Positions 8,005 through 16,318 are shown, counted from the stretch's first letter. The stretch is DNA of 34,786 bases from Gammaproteobacteria bacterium (GCA_032250735.1 JAVVEP010000030.1:1-34786); one strand, 5' to 3'. The notes: a model not told the origin generated them from the letters alone. Program-made: numbers and translations.

Positions 8005-10218
8005 ATGAGTTCACAACACCGTCTATTTGCCACTGCGCCGAAGGGCATGGAAGGCCTGCTCGCCGATGAGCTGCGTCTGCTGGGGGCGGCCAATGTCGGC
8101 GAGACCCGGGCCGGGGTGGGTTTTCAGGGCGATCTGGCGACGGCCTATCGGGTCTGTCTGTGGTCGCGCATCGCCAATCGGGTGCTGTTGCCGGTGGCCC
8201 AGTTTCCGGCCGCGGATCCCGATCAGCTCTATCAGGGCGTGCTGGCGATCGACTGGCAGCAACACCTCGCGGTTGACGGCAGTCTGGCGGTGGACTTCAG
8301 CAGCGTGCGCTCGGAGATCACCCATACCCAGTTCGGCGCGCAAAAGGTGAAGGACGCCATCGTCGATCAGTTCCGCCACGAAACCGGCGAGCGTCCCTCG
8401 GTGGATAAGGACTGTCCCGATCTGCGGGTCAATGTGTTCCTGTTTCGGGACCAGGCCACGGTGAATATCGATCTGTCTGGCGACAGCCTGCATCGGCGCG
8501 GCTACCGTCTGGGCGCCGGCGGCGCACCGCTGAAGGAAAACCTGGCGGCCGGCATCCTGCTGCGCGCGGGCTGGCCCACCATTGCCCAGGCCGGCGGGGG
8601 GCTGGTCGACCCGATGTGTGGTTCGGGCACCCTGGTGATCGAGGCCGCGCTGATGGCGGCGGATAGCGCCCCCGGCCTGCAACGCCCGTACTGGGGATTT
8701 ACCGGCTGGCGGGGACACGACGCCGAGCTCTGGGCCGCGCTGCTGGCGGATGCCCGCAAACGACGCGTTTCTGGTTTAGCAAAGATGGGCCTGGCGAAAA
8801 TCCCGGCGATCCGCGGCTACGACGTCAGTGCGCAGGCCATCGAGCTGGCGCAGGACAACGCCGCCCATGCCGGGTTGGAGGCGTACATCGAATTTTCCCA
8901 GCGCGCGATCAAGGATTGCGCGGCGGCCCCGCCGGGCCCTGCCGGGCTGGTGGTGGTTAACCCGCCCTATGGCGAGCGCCTCGGTGAGCAGGAGGAACTC
9001 AAGCCGCTGTACAAGGATCTGGGCGACTGCCTGAAGGCGCACTATGTCGGCTGGAGGGCCTCGGTGATCACCAGTGATCCCGAGCTGGGCAAGTGCATCG
9101 GGATTCGCGCGCGGCACATCAACACCCTCTACAACGGCGCCCTGGAGTGCAAGCTGCTGCGCTTCGAGCTGGACGAAAAATGGTTCATGAAACAGCGGGG
9201 CGAGCTCACCGAGGAGCCGGGTGCGCAGATGTTCGCCAATCGCCTGCAGAAAAATCTCAAACAGCTGGAACGCTGGGCCCGGCAGGAAAACATCAGCTGT
9301 TTTCGGGCCTACGATGCCGATATGCCGGAATACGCCTTTGCCGTGGACGTGTACGACACCGTGGCGTCCGCCCAGTCTACCCAGCCCGCCGGGCGCTGGG
9401 TCGTGGTGCAGGAATACGCCGCCCCCGCCTCGGTCGAGCCGCGCAAGGTGCGCTTTCGGCGTGAACAGGTGATGGCGGTGCTGCCGGAGGTGTTTGCGGT
9501 GCCCGCCGCGCAGGTGGTGTTGAAAACCCGCGAGCGTCAGCGGGGCAGCAGTCAGTACGAGAAACAGGACATCACGCGTGAGTTTCACGAGGTGCGGGAA
9601 GGACCGTGCCGGCTGTGGGTCAACTTTCACGACTATCTGGATACCGGGCTGTTCCTGGATCACCGCCGCACCCGCCAGCTGCTGGGCGAGTGGGCCGTCG
9701 GGCGTTCGTTCCTGAACTTGTTCGGCTATACCGGCGTGGCCACGGTGCACGCGGCCCTGGGACCGGATGGCAAGGGCGGGGCGCTGTCGACCACCACAGT
9801 GGACATGTCGCGGACCTATCTGGATATCGCGCGGCGCAACCTGACTCTCAACGGGATTCGTGGCGAGGCGCACGAGCTGGTGCAGGAGGACTGCCTGTTG
9901 TGGATCGACAAGGCCCTGCTGCGCGGCCTGCGTTTCGACCTGATCTTTCTCGATCCGCCGACCTTCTCCAATTCCAAACGCATGGAAGACAGTTTCGATA
10001 TCCAGCGCGACCATGTGGAGCTGGTGCAGAAAACCGCGGCCCTGCTGGCGCCGGGCGGTCTGCTGGTGTTCTCCAACAATTTCCGCCGCTTCAGGCTGGA
10101 CGAGGCGGGGCTCACCGGACTCGCGGTGGAGGACATCAGTGCGCTGACCCTGCCCAGGGATTTTGCCCGCAATCCGAAGATCCATCAGTGCTGGAAGATT
10201 CGCCGCGCGGCAAAATAG
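8005..10218 (+). CDS. rlmL: Bifunctional 23S rRNA methyltransferase RlmKL
   Basis: A 737-residue fused enzyme that makes m2G2445 (N-terminal RlmL part) and m7G2069 (C-terminal RlmK part) in 23S rRNA. Order: an N-terminal THUMP domain (~45-155), a first Rossmann methyltransferase with DPMCGSGTLVIEAALMA and the catalytic NPPYGERLG near residue 318, then a PUA-like linker and a second methyltransferase with FLNLFGYTGVATVHAA and FLDPPTFSNSKRM near residue 648. The fusion is typical of Gammaproteobacteria; in other groups the halves are separate. Start at ATG 8005 (MSSQHRLFATAPKGMEGLLADEL) matches family N-termini; a TTG 69 bp upstream is also in frame but adds unrelated residues. Confidence 0.95.
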   Translation: MSSQHRLFATAPKGMEGLLADELRLLGAANVGETRAGVGFQGDLATAYRVCLWSRIANRVLLPVAQFPAADPDQLYQGVLAIDWQQHLAVDGSLAVDFSSVRSEITHTQFGAQKVKDAIVDQFRHETGERPSVDKDCPDLRVNVFLFRDQATVNIDLSGDSLHRRGYRLGAGGAPLKENLAAGILLRAGWPTIAQAGGGLVDPMCGSGTLVIEAALMAADSAPGLQRPYWGFTGWRGHDAELWAALLADARKRRVSGLAKMGLAKIPAIRGYDVSAQAIELAQDNAAHAGLEAYIEFSQRAIKDCAAAPPGPAGLVVVNPPYGERLGEQEELKPLYKDLGDCLKAHYVGWRASVITSDPELGKCIGIRARHINTLYNGALECKLLRFELDEKWFMKQRGELTEEPGAQMFANRLQKNLKQLERWARQENISCFRAYDADMPEYAFAVDVYDTVASAQSTQPAGRWVVVQEYAAPASVEPRKVRFRREQVMAVLPEVFAVPAAQVVLKTRERQRGSSQYEKQDITREFHEVREGPCRLWVNFHDYLDTGLFLDHRRTRQLLGEWAVGRSFLNLFGYTGVATVHAALGPDGKGGALSTTTVDMSRTYLDIARRNLTLNGIRGEAHELVQEDCLLWIDKALLRGLRFDLIFLDPPTFSNSKRMEDSFDIQRDHVELVQKTAALLAPGGLLVFSNNFRRFRLDEAGLTGLAVEDISALTLPRDFARNPKIHQCWKIRRAAK

Positions 10219-10271
10219 CCCGCGACGTGCCGGGGTGCAGTGTCGCCCTGTTTTTTGCGGGCGGATGGCTC

Positions 10272-10316
10272 TGCACAATGCCATATTCCATCGGCTATAA
10301 TTTAGACTCTTTCTAA
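10272..10316 (+). promoter_or_regulatory. Candidate promoter with overlapping palindromic operator upstream of the peroxiredoxin
   Basis: A perfect -10 box TATAAT lies at 10296-10301, with TGCACA at 10272-10277 as a weak -35 (18-bp spacer). The palindrome TTAGA-N5-TCTAA (10302-10316) starts at the next base and would cover the transcription start. The spacing and half-sites resemble the PerR box of Fur-family peroxide regulators (7-1-7, TTAGAAT-N-ATTCTAA; here 13 of the 14 specified half-site arms are not all kept: two central bases differ). Transcription from here would give a leader of about 145 nt. The regulator assignment is inference. Confidence 0.45.
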
Positions 10317-10455
10317 GCTTGGAGCTGGATGCTAAACTCCGACCCCCACATCACAAGCAGGCGCGTGTTTTTGCGAAGGTTTTTGATCGCTGTAGCAACA
10401 GAAATTGACTGAAGTTTACTGAAAGCAACCGAAATATTTGAATGGAGGATATGCC

Positions 10456-11061
10456 ATGGGAGTTCTTGTCGGCCGTAAGGCCCCCGATTTTACCGCCCCC
10501 GCCGTATTGGGCGATGGTTCGATAGTTGAGGATTTTAATTTTGCCAGCGCCACCAAGGGCAAGACCACGGTGGTGTTTTTCTACCCGCTGGATTTCACCT
10601 TTGTCTGCCCGTCCGAGCTGATCGCCTTTGATCACCGTCTGGATGAGTTCAAAAAACGCGGCGTGGAGGTGATCGGTGTGTCTATCGATTCGCATTTCAC
10701 CCACAACGCCTGGCGCAATACGCCCATCAATCAGGGCGGTATCGGTCCGGTGAAGTACACCCTGGTGGCCGACATTACCCATCACATCTGCCAGGCCTAT
10801 GATGTGGAGCATCCGGAGGCCGGTGTGGCCTTCCGTGGTTCTTTCCTGATCGACAAGGCGGGCGATGTGCGCCACCAGGTGGTGAACGATCTGCCGCTGG
10901 GCCGCAATGTCGACGAGATGCTGCGCATGGTCGACGCCCTGCACTTCCACGAAGAGCATGGCGAGGTCTGCCCGGCCGGCTGGAAAGAGGGTGACAAGGG
11001 CATGGATGCGACCCCGGCCGGGGTGGCGTCATACCTGGCGGACAATGCCGACAAGCTGTAA
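10456..11061 (+). CDS. Typical 2-Cys peroxiredoxin (AhpC/Prx1 family)
   Basis: A 201-residue cytoplasmic thiol peroxidase that reduces hydrogen peroxide and organic hydroperoxides. The peroxidatic cysteine is Cys51 in DFTFVCPSEL and the resolving cysteine is Cys172 in HGEVCPAGWKEG, the hallmark of the Prx1/AhpC type; PLDFT and the distant conserved Arg (GVAFRGSFLID) complete the active site. The start ATG at 10456 has GGAGG at 10445-10449 as ribosome binding site; an upstream TTG at 10438 in frame lacks one. No ahpF lies nearby, so the reductant is probably thioredoxin or another system. It is monocistronic, bounded by a strong terminator, with a candidate operator on its promoter. Confidence 0.93.
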   Translation: MGVLVGRKAPDFTAPAVLGDGSIVEDFNFASATKGKTTVVFFYPLDFTFVCPSELIAFDHRLDEFKKRGVEVIGVSIDSHFTHNAWRNTPINQGGIGPVKYTLVADITHHICQAYDVEHPEAGVAFRGSFLIDKAGDVRHQVVNDLPLGRNVDEMLRMVDALHFHEEHGEVCPAGWKEGDKGMDATPAGVASYLADNADKL

Positions 11062-11095
11062 GGCGTTGTAGGCCTGGCGTCCCTGTCAGGCGAGA

Positions 11096-11123
11096 AGGCC
11101 GGTCCCGTGACCGGCCTTTTTTT
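11096..11123 (+). terminator. Rho-independent terminator after the peroxiredoxin
   Basis: A 9-bp GC-rich stem (AGGCCGGTC / GACCGGCCT) with a CCGT loop is followed by a run of seven T, 35 bp after the peroxiredoxin stop codon. This is a textbook intrinsic terminator. Confidence 0.9.
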
Positions 11124-11240
11124 GTGGCCGGGTTTTCTGCCCGGGGACTCAATAAAAACCGTCGGCTGTCGATAATTGACGCTGCAGAGTCTTTTTTAAC
11201 ATTGCCATTGAGCCCAAAAATAACCAAGAAGAGAGCCAGC

Positions 11241-12362
11241 ATGAGCAAGAGTTGTCATATCTTAGCGGTCGATGATGATGCGCTGAATCGGGGCGTGATC
11301 GAACGCATCGTGGCGCGCAAGGGCCACAGGGTCAGCCTGGCGTCCGGCGGCAAGGAGGCCCTGCAAAAGATCGACGAGGAGCCGTTTGATCTGGTGCTGC
11401 TGGATATCATGATGCCCGATGTCGACGGTGTGGAGGTGCTCAGGCACATCCGCCAGAAATACTCCATGTCGGCCCTGCCGGTGATCATGGTGTCGGCCCT
11501 GGATGACAGTGAAAAGGTGGTCGAGCTGCTGGAGCTGGGCGCCAACGACTACGTCACCAAGCCCATCGACGCCAAGGTGTTGCAGGCGCGGGTGAAGACC
11601 CAGCTGGACGTGGTGACGGCGCACAAAAAGATCAGCGCCCTGTCGGACGATGCCAAGCGGCGTAACCGTCTATTGCTCAATCTGTTTGGTCGTTATGTCA
11701 CCGAGGACGTGGCGCGCAACCTGATCGCCTCGCCCCGGGCCAGCCTGATCGGCAGCGAGTTGCAGGAGGTGACCCTGCTGTTTGCCGACATTCGGGAGTT
11801 TTCCGAGCTCTCGGAGCGGCTGTCGCCCGAGCAGGTGGTGACCATGCTGAATAATTTTTACGATGTGATGATCGATGTGGTGCAGAAATTCAGGGGTACC
11901 ATCGACAAGCTGATGGGCGACGAAATGCTCATCACCTTCGGCGTGCCGAAGGGGCGTGACGACGATATCGAACGCGCGCTGGCCTGCGCGCTCGCCATGC
12001 AGCTGGCCGTGGCCGAGGTCAATGAACGCAATCTGGCGCAGCGTCTGCCGGCGATCAAGGTGGGCATCGGCGTCAATACCGGCGAGGTGATGGTGGGCAA
12101 TGTGGGTTCCGCCAAACACGCCAGCTACAGCGTGGTGGGTAAGGAGGTGAACCTGACGGCCGCGCTGGAGGCGAATGCCGCGGGTGGCGAGATACTGATT
12201 TCGGAATCGACCTTTATGGGCGGCGGCCTGGAGGTATGGATCGACGGCAAGCGTGAGCTGCACCCCAAGGGTTTTGCCCATGGCATCATGGCCTATCGGC
12301 TTATCGGGATGAACGGAAAATACAGGCTCAGCCTGACGGCGGATGGCAAACCGGCCGCCTAA
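11241..12362 (+). CDS. Response regulator fused to a class III adenylate/guanylate cyclase domain, catalytic Arg missing
   Basis: A 373-residue signalling protein. Residues ~5-120 are a receiver domain with acidic pocket Asp11/Asp12, phospho-acceptor Asp55 (LVLLDIMMPD) and Lys107 (VTKPID). A helical linker leads to LFGRYVTEDVARNL and a class III cyclase homology domain: metal-binding Asp183 (FADIREF) and Asp227 (LMGDEML), the purine-facing Lys223 and the catalytic Asn304 (GKEVNL) are in place. The transition-state arginine, normally four residues after the Asn (N-x-x-x-R), is Ala308 here. Activity may therefore be lost or reduced, or the domain may act as a sensor or partner. The ATG at 11241 is the only sensible start for the receiver fold. 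A terminator on either side makes it monocistronic; no kinase adjoins it. Confidence 0.9.
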   Translation: MSKSCHILAVDDDALNRGVIERIVARKGHRVSLASGGKEALQKIDEEPFDLVLLDIMMPDVDGVEVLRHIRQKYSMSALPVIMVSALDDSEKVVELLELGANDYVTKPIDAKVLQARVKTQLDVVTAHKKISALSDDAKRRNRLLLNLFGRYVTEDVARNLIASPRASLIGSELQEVTLLFADIREFSELSERLSPEQVVTMLNNFYDVMIDVVQKFRGTIDKLMGDEMLITFGVPKGRDDDIERALACALAMQLAVAEVNERNLAQRLPAIKVGIGVNTGEVMVGNVGSAKHASYSVVGKEVNLTAALEANAAGGEILISESTFMGGGLEVWIDGKRELHPKGFAHGIMAYRLIGMNGKYRLSLTADGKPAA

Positions 12363-12398
12363 AGCCGGCTTAGGCTTATATAGAGAATGCGTGAAGGG

Positions 12399-12421
12399 GC
12401 CGGTCGATGACCGGCTTTTTT
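12399..12421 (+). terminator. Rho-independent terminator after the cyclase gene
   Basis: A perfect 7-bp stem GCCGGTC / GACCGGC with a GAT loop, followed by six T. It stands between the plus-strand cyclase and the convergent ycgL gene. Its stem core is the same GGCCGGTC/GACCGGCC-type sequence as the terminator after the peroxiredoxin. Confidence 0.88.
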
Positions 12422-12436
12422 ATGTCCGTGGAATGG

Positions 12437-12691
12437 CTAGCCGTTGAGCGGTTTTTCGTGAATCGTCGGCGGTATCTGCAGGTAGTAGCCCTGCTCGGAG
12501 AGTTGGCGCATCACCTGCGCAACGTCGGCCTGGGCGAGTTTGCGCTCGGGGGACAATTCCAGGCTGATCACCAGCTGCAGCTCGCCCATGATGTCCAGCA
12601 GGGCCTGGGGGATGCGGGCAAAGTCGTCTTCCCTTTCCACGTACAGGTAATCGTTCGGTCGTTTGTGGCCCTTGTAGATGGCGCAATGCAT
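12437..12691 (-). CDS. ycgL: YcgL domain-containing protein
   Basis: An 84-residue protein of the YcgL family, small soluble gammaproteobacterial proteins of unknown function with an alpha/beta fold. The match to the family is clear at the N-terminus (MHCAIYKGHKRPNDYLYVEREDDFARIPQALLDIMGE, compare the family pattern CxIYRSxKKxxTYLYVxxxDDFxxVPExLL), and the tail keeps Q-G-Y-Y-L-Q-I-P-P. The start at 12691 gives the full family length. It is divergent from the YbaK-type gene, with a ~220-bp region between them. Confidence 0.9.
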   Translation of the reverse strand: MHCAIYKGHKRPNDYLYVEREDDFARIPQALLDIMGELQLVISLELSPERKLAQADVAQVMRQLSEQGYYLQIPPTIHEKPLNG

Positions 12692-12806
12692 GTGGTTCTC
12701 CAGAAGAAACGGCGGATGGGCGGGATTTTAACGAAACCGGTGGCGCCAAGGCGAATTAAGTTTTGCAGGGGCGGACGGACTCGATCGTCGGCGCCGGCGT
12801 GGCAAC

Positions 12807-12835
12807 TGTACAAAGGCCACTTCCTCAACTATAGA
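12807..12835 (+). promoter_or_regulatory. Candidate sigma-70 promoter for the YbaK-type gene
   Basis: TGTACA (12807-12812) and TATAGA (12830-12835) are separated by exactly 17 bp, matching the sigma-70 consensus at four and five of six positions. It lies about 80 bp before the start codon. Predicted from sequence only. Confidence 0.45.
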
Positions 12836-12914
12836 TAGGCGATTCAGAGCTGTCTGATGAAGCGGTAAACGATGAAAGGTAGGTGTGCAGTCGGGTCAAC
12901 AAGGAGGGTTTATC

Positions 12915-13385
12915 ATGGCTATTGCAACGACATTACAGGATTATCTGGGGCGCTGGGGCGTGGAATATGAGGTCGTGTCTCACCCCCATACGCAGAGCAG
13001 TCTGGAGACGGCGGAGGCGGCCCATGTTCCCGGTGACCAGCTCGCCAAATGCGTGATGACCGAGGACTATCAGGGCTACCTGATGGTGGTGGTGCCGGCC
13101 AGTCATGAGGTGGAGTTCTCCCTGCTGGATGACCAGCTGGATCGGCGGCTGGGACTGGCCACCGAGGCGGAGCTGGCGGACATCTTTACCGACTGTGAGC
13201 TGGGTGCAATCCCACCCCTGGGCGAGGCCTATGGCGTCGATGTGGCGGTCGACGACAGCCTGGTGGCCTGTGACAGCGTCTACTTTGAGGCGGGGGATCA
13301 CGCCGAATTGATCCACCTGAGGGGTGAGGATTTTCGCGATCTCATGGCCGGGGCCGAGCACGGCCGGTACAGCCGACACCTGTGA
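12915..13385 (+). CDS. YbaK/EbsC-type aminoacyl-tRNA deacylase (ProX-like)
   Basis: A 156-residue free-standing editing-domain protein of the YbaK/ProRS-INS superfamily, which hydrolyses mischarged aminoacyl-tRNAs. The conserved lysine of the active site is Lys45 in GDQLAKCVMTED, followed by the YLMVVVPASHEVE strand and the GAIPPLGEAYGVDVAVDDSL loop, where the G-x-x-P-P-x-G motif is typical. It is closer to the shorter YeaK/PrdX-like forms than to E. coli YbaK, so the exact tRNA substrate cannot be told. A strong AGGAGGG site at 12902-12908 fixes the ATG at 12915; the upstream in-frame GTG has no such site. Confidence 0.88.
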   Translation: MAIATTLQDYLGRWGVEYEVVSHPHTQSSLETAEAAHVPGDQLAKCVMTEDYQGYLMVVVPASHEVEFSLLDDQLDRRLGLATEAELADIFTDCELGAIPPLGEAYGVDVAVDDSLVACDSVYFEAGDHAELIHLRGEDFRDLMAGAEHGRYSRHL

Positions 13386-13417
13386 GGCTGGGCGTGTGAG
13401 GATGGGCGGTAGGCGGT

Positions 13418-13609
13418 TTACACCAGCGAGATCAGCAGTAGCACAAACAGGATGACCAGGGCGATGGGGATCAGCACGCCCTTCCAGTCCTTTTCCTCTG
13501 CAGCGTTGCTCTGCTGGAAGACGTTCTTCAGGTTCGGCCCGATCCAGAACAGCAGCACGACGGCGAACAGGCCGAGCAGTATCTTTTCCCAGCCGGCCAG
13601 CGGATCCAT
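13418..13609 (-). CDS. Small two-span membrane protein coupled to aroG
   Basis: A 63-residue protein with two hydrophobic segments (about residues 9-25, LLGLFAVVLLFWIGP, and 45-63, VLIPIALVILFVLLLISLV) joined by a short acidic loop, so a two-span inner-membrane protein with no recognised domain. Its ATG overlaps the TAA of the DAHP synthase gene (TAATG arrangement), which supports it being translated and co-expressed. Function is unknown; I know of no fixed link between such a protein and the shikimate pathway. Confidence 0.7.
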   Translation of the reverse strand: MDPLAGWEKILLGLFAVVLLFWIGPNLKNVFQQSNAAEEKDWKGVLIPIALVILFVLLLISLV

Positions 13610-14712
13610 TATTGACGGCCCGCCTGGTTGTGTTCGACCGGCCTGTCATGGCGATGGCTGCGTCGGGCGCGCACCGCCGCGGCCAGCTCGTGCAGCAGGG
13701 GCGGCGTGCTGTCCCAGTCGATGCAGGCATCGGTGATACTCTGACCGAACAGTAGTTCCTTACCCTCCTCCACATTCTGCCGACCGCCCACCAGATGGCT
13801 CTCGATCATCGCCCCGATGATGCGCGTATCCCCGGCGGCAATCTGTCCCGCCACATCCTTGCCGACGGCGATCTGGCGCTCATGCTGTTTGGCGCTGTTG
13901 GCGTGGCTGAAGTCGATCATCAGACGCGGCTCCAGCCCGGCCGCCAGCATCTCCTGTGCGGCCTGCTCGACGCTCTGGGCATCGTAGTTGGGTGACGTGC
14001 CCCCGCGCAGGATAATGTGACAGTCCTCGTTGCCGGTGGTGGAAAAGATCGCCGAATGGCCGGCCTTGGTCAGCGACAAAAAGTAGTGCGGCTGGCTGGC
14101 GGCATTGATGGCGTCGATGGCGATCTGCAGGCTGCCATTGGTGCCGTTTTTGAACCCCACCGGGCAGGACAGGCCGGAGGCCAGCTCACGATGGGCCTGG
14201 CTCTCGGTGGTGCGGGCGCCGATGGCCCCCCAGCTGATCAGGTCTGAAATGTATTGCGGTGTGATCAGGTCAAGGTACTCGGTGCCGGCGGGGATGCCCA
14301 TGTCGTTGATGTCGACCAACAGCTTGCGCGACAGGCTCAGCCCCTGATTGATCTCGAAACTGCCATTGAGATGGGGGTCATTGATCAGCCCCTTCCAGCC
14401 CACCGTGGTGCGCGGCTTTTCAAAATAGACCCGCATGATGATCAGCAGGTCATCCGCCAGTTCGTCACGCACGGCCTTGAGTCGCGTGGCGTATTCCAGC
14501 GCCGCCCGGGGGTCGTGGATGGAGCAGGGGCCGATCACCACCAGCAGGCGGTCATCCTTGCCGTGCAGGATCTTGTGCACGGCCTCGCGCGTTATTGAGG
14601 TGGTTTCGGAGGCGGTATCCGTCAGCGGATGCTCGGCGATCACCGTCTCGGGGGCGACCACCTCTTTGATGGCGCGGATGCGTAGATCGTCAGTTTGGTA
14701 TCGTGTGGACAT
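13609..14712 (-). CDS. aroG: Class I (AroG-type) 3-deoxy-7-phosphoheptulonate synthase
   Basis: A 367-residue DAHP synthase that condenses phosphoenolpyruvate and erythrose 4-phosphate, the first step of the shikimate pathway. Family motifs: LLVVIGPCSIHDPRAALEYA, MRVYFEKPRTTVGWKGLINDPHLNGSF, GAIGARTTESQAHRELASGLSCPVGFKNGT and MIDFSHANSAK. It belongs to the feedback-regulated short class I enzymes; the residues around the N-terminal inhibitor site do not let me say which amino acid inhibits it. The ATG at 14712 is preferred over a GTG 15 bp upstream, neither having a strong ribosome binding site. The downstream small membrane gene overlaps its stop codon. Confidence 0.93.
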   Translation of the reverse strand: MSTRYQTDDLRIRAIKEVVAPETVIAEHPLTDTASETTSITREAVHKILHGKDDRLLVVIGPCSIHDPRAALEYATRLKAVRDELADDLLIIMRVYFEKPRTTVGWKGLINDPHLNGSFEINQGLSLSRKLLVDINDMGIPAGTEYLDLITPQYISDLISWGAIGARTTESQAHRELASGLSCPVGFKNGTNGSLQIAIDAINAASQPHYFLSLTKAGHSAIFSTTGNEDCHIILRGGTSPNYDAQSVEQAAQEMLAAGLEPRLMIDFSHANSAKQHERQIAVGKDVAGQIAAGDTRIIGAMIESHLVGGRQNVEEGKELLFGQSITDACIDWDSTPPLLHELAAAVRARRSHRHDRPVEHNQAGRQ

Positions 14713-14922
14713 GGGTGTAGGTGTCACTATGTTTGTTGCGGCCGGGGTGTCAAAATCGAGCGTTCCATTGTCGCCTAAAGTCCGTCTGGCGTCGAGCCGA
14801 GGATGCCCGGTGAAGGCCGGCGTCGCCGGTCATCGTTGTCGAGAGCAGGCGGCCGCCATGGGTGCATCCCACAGCAAAACGGTGTAACCGTTGACAAGCA
14901 ATCAAGGGGTTTTTTCAGACCG

Positions 14923-15786
14923 ATGTCGAGCCAAAAAAGCGCGTTTCTCCTGATCAGGGCCATCCCCCTGTGGGCGGGTCTGTGGCTGCTGATTTCCGCA
15001 CCGGCCGCGGCCTACCATCTGCCCAAATGGGAGCTGGGCCTGGGCGCCGGGGTGCTGCACATGCCCGCCTACCGGGGCGCGTTGGGGCGCGAAAATACCT
15101 GGCTGCCCGTACCCTATGTGGCGTATCGGGGCGAGCGTTTCAAGGCCGACGAGGAGGGGCTGCGCAGCACCCTGGTGGAGCGTGAGCGGTTTGTGCTGGA
15201 CTTCAGCCTGGCGGGTAATCTGCCGGTATCGGCGAGTGACGGTGTGCGGGAGGGGATGGCGGATCTGGATCCCATCGGTGAGATCGGGCCGTCACTGGAT
15301 ATCGCCCTGGGACAGCACGGCGAGCGGCATCTTGGCTGGGAGCAACAGTGGTGGTTACGCCTGCCGCTGCGGGCGGCCCTGTCGGTGGGTGACCCCTGGG
15401 TCGCGCATCGGGGCTGGGTGTTTTCGCCGTACCTGAACTGGGTGTGGGTGAGGGTTGGGGAGGCTGCGCGCTGGCGCTGGAATCTGTCGGCGGGGCCGAT
15501 CTTTGCCTCCAGGGCCAATCACGATTATTTCTACAGCGTAGGGGCGGCCGATGTCACCGCGACGCGGCCCGCCTATGCGTCGACAGCGGGGTATAGCGGT
15601 CAACGGATCAGTCTGGCGCTGGCGGTGAACACCAAAAAGTGGTTTGTGGGCGGCTTTGTGCGCTATGACGACCTGCGCGGCGCGACCTTTGAGGACAGCC
15701 CCCTGGTGGAGACGCGCGGCTATCTGGTGCTGGGGGTGGCGGTATCGCGGATCTTCCTGCAGTCCGGGGGATACGCCCCACATTGA
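14923..15786 (+). CDS. MipA/OmpV family outer-membrane protein
   Basis: A 287-residue outer-membrane beta-barrel of the MipA/OmpV family. E. coli MipA binds the lytic transglycosylase MltA and PBP1B; OmpV homologues are porin-like. The N-terminus has a signal peptide (LWLLISAPAAA, cleavage before YHLPKWELG), then alternating amphipathic strands, with the family pattern WELGLGAGVLHMPAYRG, P-Y-V-A-Y-RGERFKADEEGLRS, and a final strand ending in aromatic residues. The ATG at 14923 puts the signal peptide at the start; 40 upstream in-frame codons are charged and unlikely. It is divergent from aroG. No partner gene adjoins. Confidence 0.85.
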   Translation: MSSQKSAFLLIRAIPLWAGLWLLISAPAAAYHLPKWELGLGAGVLHMPAYRGALGRENTWLPVPYVAYRGERFKADEEGLRSTLVERERFVLDFSLAGNLPVSASDGVREGMADLDPIGEIGPSLDIALGQHGERHLGWEQQWWLRLPLRAALSVGDPWVAHRGWVFSPYLNWVWVRVGEAARWRWNLSAGPIFASRANHDYFYSVGAADVTATRPAYASTAGYSGQRISLALAVNTKKWFVGGFVRYDDLRGATFEDSPLVETRGYLVLGVAVSRIFLQSGGYAPH

Positions 15787-15829
15787 TTGCTGTGATAGTT
15801 CGGTATGCGTGCGGTGTGCGCGCGGGCCC

Positions 15830-16312
15830 CTATTGAATGCCGCCCATGTCCTGCAACAGGGCGGCGGTCTCCGGGCTGGACGAGCGCAGGGCATAACCCA
15901 GTGGGGTGATGCCGCTGACGTCCCGCAGATTGATGCGGGCGTGGGCGCTGACCAGCACTTTCACCACATCATAATAGCCAAGGCTGGCCGCCTCATGCAG
16001 GGCGGAATACTGGTAGCGATCGGTCTGGTTGGGATCGGCCTTCAGCCGTAGCAGCAATTCCACCGCGGCGGTATTGCCGGTGGTGACGGCCGCCAGCAGC
16101 GGCCATATGCCGCGGGAGTCGACCTCGGAGACCTCGGCGCCATCGGCAAGCAGCCGTTGGATCTGGGCCAGATTGCCCGTCTCAGCCGCATCATGCAGCG
16201 GGCCGGCCCCGCTGGCGGTCGAAAACAGCAGGCCGACAAAAAACAGGCTGACGACAATGCTGCAAACACCCGAGCGGCGGCTGCGGGAGGGGTAGTGCAG
16301 GCTCATCGGCAT
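15830..16312 (-). CDS. Exported ankyrin-repeat protein
   Basis: A 160-residue protein with an N-terminal signal peptide (hydrophobic VCSIVVSLFFVGLLFSTASGA) followed by ankyrin repeats: GPLHDAAETGNLAQIQRLLADGAEV, IWPLLAAVTTGNTAAVELLLRLKADPN, SALHEAASLGYYDVVKVLVSAHARIN and a last partial ITPLGYALRSSSPETAALL. Such small periplasmic ankyrin proteins are common in proteobacteria and bind partner proteins; the partner is unknown here. Its ATG begins 6 bp after the stop of the upstream lipoprotein gene, so the two are an operon. A second ATG two codons in (16306) is an equally possible start. Confidence 0.8.
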   Translation of the reverse strand: MPMSLHYPSRSRRSGVCSIVVSLFFVGLLFSTASGAGPLHDAAETGNLAQIQRLLADGAEVSEVDSRGIWPLLAAVTTGNTAAVELLLRLKADPNQTDRYQYSALHEAASLGYYDVVKVLVSAHARINLRDVSGITPLGYALRSSSPETAALLQDMGGIQ

Positions 16313-16318
16313 CGCGCT

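Noticed and set aside
8776-10284. 502-codon open frame on the minus strand
   Set aside because: Complementary to rlmKL, with no recognisable domain; a shadow of a highly conserved gene.
14891-14919. TTGACA with a following TTCAGA as promoter of the MipA/OmpV gene
   Set aside because: The -10 would end 4 bp before the start codon, which would make a leaderless mRNA; more likely a chance match.
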